Shown: one piece after another, positions 6,853 through 12,305 of the stretch
Numbering within the stretch: position 1 is the stretch's first letter
Layout: the number at the start of each line of letters is the position of its first letter
Assembly: GCF_964340395.1 (NCBI RefSeq)
Contig: NC_135567.1
Coordinates: 20,438,001-20,450,305 of the forward strand
Length of the DNA: 12,305 bases
Direction: 5' to 3'
Source: Glandiceps talaboti
Lineage: Eukaryota; Hemichordata; Enteropneusta; Spengelidae
Translations under genes and position numbers: made by a program
The notes under the pieces: model-generated
Seen by the model: the letters and a program-made list of their open reading frames with translations, nothing else
Told to the model about the DNA's origin: nothing
Databases searched by the model: none

Positions 6853-9393
6853 GTAAATACTAGTATAATATATTGTAACTATTTTCTCTTCCTCAGTCGA
6901 TTCATCCATAGTACCTCAGTTTCGAGTTACATACACAGTCACATGTGAGCTGAGGATCATTTCTGTAGCATTAATTATATATCCGAAATTTTGCATCAAT
7001 AAATTGTTTATTCGAAGAGATCATATTTCCTAGAGGAATTACTAAAAAGTTACAAAACTCAGATGAAATAAGACAAGTACAATGAAATAAAACCAAAATA
7101 TACAGAAAATTATTAGTAAAGATAAAAAAAAATGAAATATGATAATAAATGAAATATAATTATAAGCATTGCTGTCTGAAGAATATAAAATGTATTTATT
7201 TATGCGATATTAATTATAATAATTAATATCACTGGATATGTTTTAGTCCTGCTTGCATACAGAGAGTAATCCAGGACTCGATTCTGACAATTGTCCTGCC
7301 TATAATATAGACTCGTGCACTGTCTGTAAGCAGGACTCGATATGATTTAGTCTTTTCAATTGGTGTTTGTCTGTGTTGGGAGTTATGGATTTAAAGGCCT
7401 ATGTTTCAGTCCCAGTCAATGATGTGTTCTCTATATTAAACTGTAGAGACACCAGATAAAGAGCATCCTGGATAATTCACAAAACTTTGATTTTCAAAAA
7501 TGTTCACAGATTGTGTTTATGTCTGGGAGGAAGCAAGAAGAACTGATAAGATGACTCATCTTGGAGAATGTTTTGTGAAAACTTCTCAAGAATTGTTCAA
7601 CCGTCTCAGGAATAATACTCTCACAAACAAAGGTATGTTTAACTTGTATGTCTTTGTAATGTTTCAAAATTGAAGTGTTGTTTCCTATTGTGGGTTTCAT
7701 ATAGTTCTGTGTAGTATATTTGTCTTCGTCCCAACAAGAAAATTCAGTCAGGCTTATTTCTGTCTCCAGTGACTTGATGAAATAGCATTTCGGTAACTTT
7801 AATACTCAATTTGGAAATCTAGGTAAAGAAATTCTACTGCACTTGAAATGTGTTCAGTAACCTTAGTCAAGACACTAGTCTCTTTTACCCAGACTCTTGT
7901 CTCTGGGGCGCTGCCTACGAGACCTCCTCGTTTGGGGAAGTCTTGTAGGCAGAGTCCCCAGAGACGAGAGTCTGGGCAACCGAGACTACCAATACACATG
8001 TTGTCTTCGACACAACTCACTTCCCTGCATCATTACCAGACCCTCTAACTCACCGGAAATCTGATACATTTTTCTTCTCTTCTTTATTTCAGAAAAGACT
8101 ATGATTGTTAATTTTATGTGTGAAAGTGGTGCTCTACATATGAATGTAACAACATCATTGATATCAAAAAATAAATCTAGTCAATCAGCTGAGAAATCGT
8201 CAACCAATACACAGGCTGTCTTTGACACATCTCACTTCCCTACATCACTACCAGACCCTCTAACTCACCGGAAATCTGACCGCATTGATAATAACACATC
8301 TCACTTCCGTACATCATTACCAGACCCTCTAACTCACCGGAAATCTGACACATCATCTTTGGAAAATTTACCACTTCGTTCAACTCATAGAGAAATAGAC
8401 AATATGAATGACTTTGCTAATCAGTCAAGAGGAGACAATACCAGAGATGAAACAAGACAGGTGAAAGATTGTGAAACTGTCGTCAAAGTGGAGAATGTTG
8501 AAGAACATGGGATATACGTGGCAAGAAGTTGTATGATGCAAAGAAAAACACAGATGCACAGCAGTCCTGATGTTTATCATGTAAATCCTCAGAGTTTCAC
8601 AAAAGAATCAAGTGATGCTTCACCGAGAGTTTGTCCCGATGAAGTCAGGGGTATTGAGCGTGTATACATACCACAGAATGTCATTTCTGACATGAATTGC
8701 CATTCTCAGTTCACCACACAGGATAATCAAACAAGTGTGGTGTTTCCAAACAGATCAACCGACACCATGGCAACCAGTTTATCATCTTTGGTCAATCCAT
8801 CTGATGTTGGAGATGGTTGCTATACCAACAAAGAGCTTGTAGTAACTACTGTTGACAACGAATTATATACTAATGTTGACGGTGTTACTATCCATTCTGT
8901 ACAGCAGGACATTAGGCCATACAAGTGTAAATACTGTGGGATGGGTTTCAAACGCAATTATCATCTCAATTCCCATTTGACGATCCATACAGGTGAACGA
9001 CCATTTACATGCAAATTTTGTCCGAACAGTTTCAGGACTAAATATATCCTGGAGGCACATCATTTGACGCATACACAAGAAAGACCGTACCAGTGTCGAC
9101 AATGCAACGCAAGATTCAAACGAAAAACAGCGTTAAATCGGCATAAACTGATTCATAATGATGTTAAACCGTTTCAGTGCGGGCAGTGTGGTAAAACGTT
9201 TACACAAAAAACATCATGTCAAATTCACATGAGAAAACATACAGGAGAAAAACCATATCAATGTTTAGAATGTAATCTTTGTTTCAGCACAAGACCAGCT
9301 CTTGTCTCACACATTGCTAAAAAACATACGACAGAAATTTCACTAGCTACCTCAGAAGTATTCCTCTCGAAAAATAATGATGGAGTCTTCTGA
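6702..9393 (+). CDS. C2H2 zinc-finger protein, gene B (three exons, five fingers)
   Basis: Model: join(6702..6852,7510..7632,8093..9393), 1575 nt, 524 aa; probably a nuclear DNA-binding protein and the tandem paralogue of gene A. Residues 1 to about 110 are the shared N-terminal domain. The linker is shorter than in gene A and has two copies of TSHFPTSLPDPLTHRKSD (second with R for P). It also has a V-K-V-E SUMO-type motif after CETV. Further short blocks shared with gene A are IYVARSCMMQRKT, YHVNP and IERVYIPQ. Five fingers span residues about 368-503; fingers 1-4 are C-X2-C-X12-H-X3-H and the fifth has H-X4-H. Contact residues of fingers 1-3 are R,Y,H,S; T,Y,I,A; and R,T,A,R. Linkers include TGERP, TGEKP and the less usual TQERP and NDVKP. 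A 20-residue tail follows. ATG 6702, after CAAA, is the first in-frame ATG and aligns with gene A. Confidence 0.9.
6853..7509 (+). other. Gene B intron 1
   Basis: A 657-bp AT-rich intron, GTAAAT...TTCACAG. It contains a 25-bp hairpin at 7206-7230 (arms GATATTAATTA / TAATTAATATC around TAA). It also holds an imperfect inverted repeat, AGTCCTGCTTGCATACAG at 7245-7262 against CTGTAAGCAGGACT at 7324-7337. No coding sequence is supported within it. Confidence 0.75.
7245..7337. repeat. Short inverted repeat in gene B intron 1
   Basis: The arms AGTCCTGCTT / AAGCAGGACT are perfect over 10 bp and continue to ACAG/CTGT after a 4-nt offset, with about 60 bp between arms. GGACTCG also recurs directly at about 7274 and 7333. 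It could be a small decayed inverted-repeat element; no target-site duplication is evident. Confidence 0.5.
7510..7632 (+). CDS. Gene B coding exon 2 (core of the N-terminal domain)
   Basis: A 123-nt exon between TTCACAG| and AAAG|GTATGT, phase 1 at both ends, encoding (D)CVYVWEEARRTDKM followed by LGECFVKT, NRLR and LTNK. Length, phase and flanking splice sites match gene A exon 2. G joins AA of exon 3 to give Glu. It is too short to stand out as an open frame on its own. Confidence 0.88.
7876..7988. mobile_element. 113-bp foldback (MITE-like) element in gene B intron 2
   Basis: The ends are TAGTCTC and GAGACTA. Long inner arms starting CCCAGACTCT and ending AGAGTCTGGG pair over roughly 37 bp with few mismatches around a loop of about 15 bp (CTCCTCGTTTGGGGA). 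The outer TA on both sides could be the 2-bp target duplication of a Tc1/mariner-type MITE, with GTCTC...GAGAC as termini. There is no coding capacity. Family assignment is inference; the hairpin itself is plain in the sequence. Confidence 0.8.
7988..8065 (+). repeat. Intronic copy of the gene B coding repeat
   Basis: These 78 bp match 8203-8280 of exon 3 with no gaps and only about eight substitutions, both beginning ACCAATACACA and ending CGGAAATCTGA. In the matching frame it still reads THFPASLPDPLTHRKSD without a stop. It starts at the edge of the foldback element and ends just before the pyrimidine tract of the acceptor. Confidence 0.9.
8093..9393 (+). CDS. Gene B coding exon 3 (linker plus five C2H2 fingers)
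   Basis: Begins after TTTCAG with AA completing a Glu codon, then KTMIVNFMCESGALHMNV; ATG 8101 is internal. The frame is open to TGA at 9391-9393. Fingers lie at 8920 to about 9330. Fingers 1-3 align with the three of gene A, so fingers 4 and 5 are either lost in A or gained in B. Confidence 0.93.
8203..8352 (+). repeat. 69-bp coding repeat in gene B linker, two copies
   Basis: The segment ACATCTCACTTCC...CGGAAATCTGAC occurs at about 8226-8280 and 8295-8349 with a 69-bp (23-residue) period, encoding TSHFPTSLPDPLTHRKSD and TSHFRTSLPDPLTHRKSD. A weaker third version may follow (LPLRSTHREIDN). The intron copy at 7988-8065 is a further member. Confidence 0.92.
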
Positions 9394-9447
9394 AATTAGC
9401 ATAACAAAAGGATATTTGCCAAGGTAATAATCCACCAAATATCATGG

Positions 9448-9591
9448 CAATTGGTCCAGTGGTTTTTGACTTTAAGTTGTTTACATACACACAGACAGAC
9501 AGATACAACACCATGCCTTTAGCACTACTGAACCTTATCAGTTCACTTGTGCTAACAATCGGCCCAGCAGTTTTTGACTTAAACTTTAAGT

Positions 9592-9646
<55 letters not shown>

Positions 9647-9686
9647 ACGGACAGACAACGCACCATGCATAGTTCAGTTGTGCTAA
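9448..9686. repeat. Two diverged tandem copies of a dispersed-repeat-like segment with (CA)n
   Basis: Copy 1 (9448-9555) and copy 2 (9556-9686) share an order of blocks. These are CAATYGGYCCAG, GTTTTTGACTT, a CA-rich run, ACAGACAGAC-like sequence, CACCATGC and GTTCASTTGTGCTAA. The second carries a (AC)n tract at about 9596-9643. The pattern of a short AT-rich lead, CA run and ACAGACAGAC resembles tails of dispersed elements in invertebrate genomes; I cannot name the family. Open frames here are low complexity. Confidence 0.7.
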
Positions 9687-9713
9687 AAAGTAAAAGGAAA
9701 CATAGCAGTCATT

Positions 9714-9890
9714 ATGTGTGTGATTATACATCACATGTCACCAATCCCGCATTGTGATTGGTCGAGAGCCCTGCAGATATGTGTGATTATACGTCACCTG
9801 TCACCAATCTCGCATTGTGATTGGTCGAGAGCCCTGCAGATATGTGTGATTATACGTCACCTGTCACCAATCTCATATTCTGATTGATTA
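9714..9890. repeat. 63-bp minisatellite with paired CCAAT motifs, about 2.8 copies
   Basis: TGTGTGATTATAC recurs with a 63-bp period at about 9717, 9780 and 9843. Each unit carries CRE-like ACGTCAC (ACATCAC in the first), CACCTG or CACATG, and then ACCAATC facing GATTGGT, an inverted pair of CCAAT boxes about 10 bp apart. The third copy is decayed at its right half. Confidence 0.88.
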
Positions 9891-9977
9891 TCAGTACATA
9901 TAAAATAATTCATTTAGTGTCAATTTTAGTAAAGCAAAGCTCCAAGGACTATGAGAGAGTCTAAGATTGAATAGTCA

Positions 9978-10100
9978 AATAACGGTAGATACAATCAATG
10001 CCCACCTCATCAATCTACTGTTAACAACTTTGGCTCTCTGTAGATAGATGAGTGGCTGATGATCAGTTTCCAATACAAACGTTTTGCCATGTAAACAATT
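9978..10100 (-). pseudogene. Relic Ty3/gypsy retrotransposon RNase H fragment
   Basis: On the - strand a 41-codon frame reads HGKTFVLETDHQPLIYLQRA and then NSRLMRWAL before a TGA at 9975-9977. The string F-x-L-E-T-D-H-Q-P-L-x-Y-L and the later R-x-M-R-W-A-L are characteristic of the RNase H domain of gypsy-type pol polyproteins, TDH supplying a catalytic Asp. Nothing recognisable of reverse transcriptase lies upstream (higher + coordinates), where a T-rich tract interrupts, nor of integrase downstream. It is therefore a short decayed remnant and not a working element. Confidence 0.8.
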
Positions 10101-10943
10101 CTTTTTTTTTCTTTTTTTTTCTTTTTTTGGCATTATCTCTTTAACTCTTTCCCAAACAATACTTAGATTCTTCTTAGGTTTAAATAAATTATTATCTCCT
10201 TTTAAATTTGGTATATTTCCCAGACAGCTGTAGACTGATTCTTCCTATTATATAGGCCTGTTCTAAGCCAGATTTGCTACTTCTTGTATCTCTGTTTTAC
10301 GGAGGATGCAGCGTTGCTGAAAATGGCTTTTCAAGGTCACTAAAGGATTGGCTGCGCTGATTCTTGAAACATATTACACTAACACTTGGAACATACATGC
10401 ACTTCAAAGACTTCTGTATCTATTATTCAAAACTTCTGTTTTGCCTACATGAGGGATTTCAAGTTTGTAATCAGTCAAATATGTACTAAGACTTTACTCA
10501 GCTATTCCTAACTACAAACAGGAAATTGACGATATAGCACTCTCGCTCGCTCGTCACTTCATAGTACTGTTTCTTAAGAGCTTTGGTATTCTGTAGAAGT
10601 GTAAATCAGGGATGTTTTTCGTATTGTTCAGACATCAAGGAAAGTAGCAGTGCTCTATGATTAACCAAGTAACCTGTACCATGTATACCCCCAAGGTACA
10701 CATAGACAGGAAGTACAGTACCACCATGTGTCAAATTTTAGAAAGGCCTATCCAGAGCATATACATCATTCTCACAAACCAGAGTTATTATTTCTACCAC
10801 TACACTTCCCAGTAGGGACCAGCTCGTTAAGAACGGTACCGTAAAACGGTCATGGTTTGCGATAATGATGTACGTTTTCACTGACGCAACTGTGCCGCAA
10901 AGTGTCGTAAGTGTCATTATCATTGTAAAGAGGGCTTTTGTGT
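10101..10943. other. Intergenic region, probable 3' flank of the sulfotransferase gene
   Basis: Opens with a C-T9 tract repeated about 2.8 times (10101-10128). AATAAA occurs at 10183-10188 on the + strand, too far from gene B to assign. No supported gene on either strand; the small - strand open frame at 10738-10923 lies just after the sulfotransferase stop and is likely 3' UTR. No canonical polyadenylation signal for that gene was spotted close by. Confidence 0.6.
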
Positions 10944-11792
10944 TTACGACAATGTAGCAACCATCATTTTTAGTTCTTCTGGAACCTCATAACCCAATAT
11001 TTTGTAATCCAGTTGATAGTAAAGAGTCAAATTTTTCACTAGTTCTGGTGACAGTGTTTTGAATTCTTCTATGAAGCGATTCCTGCCTGTACTATTATGT
11101 ATAGGAGGGAATTTGACCACGTCTTCAATGCCAAGAAGCTTTAGAACGTAGGGGCCATCAGTTGCTAGCGTTTCATAATGTCCAATGAAATCGTAGTCAA
11201 TTAAACATATATTAGTCACCATGTATTGAGGATACCAGTGATGGTTAAACCCGTCAATTTGTCTAGATACTCCGTACTCCACAACAAACTCAGCAAACTC
11301 AGCAAAAGTCAGATTAAGTCGTCTGCCATTTTGCAAATCATTAACAGACACACCTGGCCGATATTTGAGCAAAAAAGATCTGTAACTTCTCTCGTATTTT
11401 TTTGCAACGCCTGATTCTTTGTAAAATTTGTTATAATAACATGATACTAATCTCTCCAGAGGTTCACGATAAAACACAATTTTGGTATCAGTTCTAAGTT
11501 TTTCATTTCCAACTTTCTCCTTAAGTTTGACTAGTCGTGAGTATTGCCTCAGCGATGGTTCCTTTGAATTCCTAAATATCGCTTTCCACATGGTTGTTCC
11601 AACTTTAGGCGTAAGACCCATTAAAAAGTGATAATTCTTCCACTGTAGGAGATGATATGTTTTTTGATAATAATTCACTCTTCCTGATGTCAATGACTCT
11701 TGAGCACAGACGGTTTTTGAAATATTAAGTCGCTCTCGGTTTACCTCGTCAGGATTGTATTTGTAGAGGTCACGTTCAATATCACCAATAGT
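10944..11792 (-). CDS. Carbohydrate sulfotransferase (CHST8-14-like), 3' terminal exon
   Basis: Transfers sulfate from PAPS to a sugar hydroxyl, by family knowledge in the Golgi lumen on glycosaminoglycan or N-glycan chains. This exon holds 282 codons and a TAA. It starts after TTAACTTTCAG on the - strand (intron phase 0), so it extends about 33 residues before the Leu at 11691-11693 where a non-ATG start could be mistaken. Motifs: PKVGTT (exon residues 62-67), the 5'-phosphosulfate loop; YREPLERLVSCYYNKF (about 108-123), the 3'-phosphate site; DYDFIGHYETL and a closing LTLYYQLDYKILGYE, all typical of Sulfotransfer_2. The expected N-terminal cytoplasmic tail, membrane anchor and stem must be in upstream exons beyond the window. 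The exact acceptor sugar cannot be decided. Convergent with gene B. Confidence 0.88.
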   Translation of the reverse strand, partial: TIGDIERDLYKYNPDEVNRERLNISKTVCAQESLTSGRVNYYQKTYHLLQWKNYHFLMGLTPKVGTTMWKAIFRNSKEPSLRQYSRLVKLKEKVGNEKLRTDTKIVFYREPLERLVSCYYNKFYKESGVAKKYERSYRSFLLKYRPGVSVNDLQNGRRLNLTFAEFAEFVVEYGVSRQIDGFNHHWYPQYMVTNICLIDYDFIGHYETLATDGPYVLKLLGIEDVVKFPPIHNSTGRNRFIEEFKTLSPELVKNLTLYYQLDYKILGYEVPEELKMMVATLS

Positions 11793-11990
11793 CTGAAAGT
11801 TAATAACATTTATTGTTACAAAAAATATATGGTTTTGTTTGACAAATTTTCTTTAAAATTCATTTAAAAGACATATTTTTCAAATTTATGGCAAAATTAT
11901 ACTGACCAATAGTTTTTCAAATTTATGGCAAAATTATAGTCCATAATGAATCTATGACTTCATTTGAGTCTTCCACTGAGAATGATAAAT
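11793..11990 (-). other. Intron 5' of the sulfotransferase terminal exon
   Basis: AT-rich intron sequence. It includes a 26-bp direct repeat, TTTTTCAAATTTATGGCAAA plus six bases, at 11876-11901 and 11913-11938 (37-bp period). The intron must continue into or past the satellite at the window end. Confidence 0.7.
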
Positions 11991-12305
11991 TAGTCCCTAG
12001 TGGACTATATCCATGGTCCTCACTAGAACCATACTATCATTTATTAGTCAGGATCATTGACTAAATTAGTCCCTAGTGGACTATATCCATGGTTCTCACC
12101 GGAAACATACTATCATTTATTAGTCAGGATCATGGACTAGATTAGTCCCTAGTGGACTATATCCATGGTCCTCACCGGAAACATACTATCATTTATTAGT
12201 CAGGATCATGGACTAGATTAGTCCCTAGTGGACTATATCCATGGTTCTCACTAGAAACATACTATCATTTATTAGTCAGGATCATGGACTAGATTAGTCC
12301 CTAGT
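11991..12305. repeat. 76-bp satellite, at least four units, running off the window
   Basis: TAGTCCCTAGTGGACTA begins units at 11991, 12067, 12143, 12219 and 12295, exactly 76 bp apart. Units are about 90% or more alike. Each starts with an inverted pair (TAGTCC / GGACTA around CTAGT), has ATCCATGG, and ends ATTTATTAGTCAGGATCATGG. The array lies within an intron or upstream region of the sulfotransferase gene and its full length is unknown. Confidence 0.95.

Larger units (their letters stand above)
7633..8092 (+). other. Gene B intron 2
   Basis: A 460-bp intron, GTATGT...TTTCAG, with a clear pyrimidine tract TTTTTCTTCTCTTCTTTATTT. It contains a 113-bp foldback element and, directly after it, a 78-bp copy of sequence found in exon 3 (separate entries). 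Confidence 0.82.

Noticed and set aside
9347-9686. Open frames of 107 and 80 aa over the (CA)n region
   Set aside because: Low-complexity translation of the CA run and flanking duplicated repeats.
10738-10923. 61-aa - strand frame just after the sulfotransferase stop
   Set aside because: No recognisable features; more likely 3' UTR or intergenic sequence.
11691-11693. Start of the sulfotransferase at this codon
   Set aside because: The codon is TTG (Leu), and the frame continues upstream to a clear splice acceptor at 11793-11794; the true start is outside the window.
1-12305. tRNA, rRNA or CRISPR-like arrays
   Set aside because: No tRNA cloverleaf, rRNA core sequence or repeat-spacer pattern was recognised; the tandem arrays have no unique spacers.

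Overview
The window looks like nuclear DNA of an animal, most likely a marine invertebrate; I cannot name the species. Evidence: genes split by GT-AG introns, metazoan-type C2H2 zinc fingers joined by TGEKP-like linkers, a Golgi-type carbohydrate sulfotransferase, long (TATG)n and (CA)n microsatellites, several minisatellites and a decayed Ty3/gypsy fragment. No bacterial-style operons, tRNA, rRNA or CRISPR array were seen.

The core is a head-to-tail pair of paralogous zinc-finger genes on the + strand. Gene A is join(297..429,1203..1325,2154..4267), 789 aa with three C2H2 fingers. Gene B is join(6702..6852,7510..7632,8093..9393), 524 aa with five. Both have three coding exons, both introns interrupt the first base of a codon (phase 1), and exon 2 is exactly 123 nt in each. 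The two small upstream exons would be missed by looking only for long open frames; the paralogue comparison establishes them. Together with the start of exon 3 they encode a conserved N-terminal domain (about 69% identical across exon 2) that I do not recognise. It is followed by a long low-complexity linker with internal repeats and then the fingers. A short promoter block and an upstream (TATG)n tract are also shared, so the duplication unit was about 6.4 kb.

Region by region: 1-93 microsatellite; 130-190 promoter block of A; 297-4267 gene A; about 4221-4705 a 52-bp minisatellite apparently derived from A's last finger; 4849-5008 a duplicated 73-bp element with YY1/ZNF143-like motifs; 5544-5728 a 69-bp tandem repeat; 5951-6374 the second (TATG)n tract; 6565-6618 promoter block of B; 6702-9393 gene B, whose intron 2 holds a foldback element and a copy of a coding repeat; 9448-9890 dispersed and tandem repeats; 9978-10100 a relic gypsy RNase H on the - strand; 10101-10943 no gene seen; 10944-11792 the 3' terminal exon of a carbohydrate sulfotransferase on the - strand, convergent with gene B; about 11991-12305 a 76-bp satellite running off the end.

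The zinc-finger proteins are inferred nuclear DNA-binding factors and the sulfotransferase an inferred Golgi enzyme. Nothing in the sequence ties them into one pathway. The main interest is the unrecognised N-terminal domain in a tandem zinc-finger family, and the evidence that repeat expansion remodelled the coding ends and introns of these genes.
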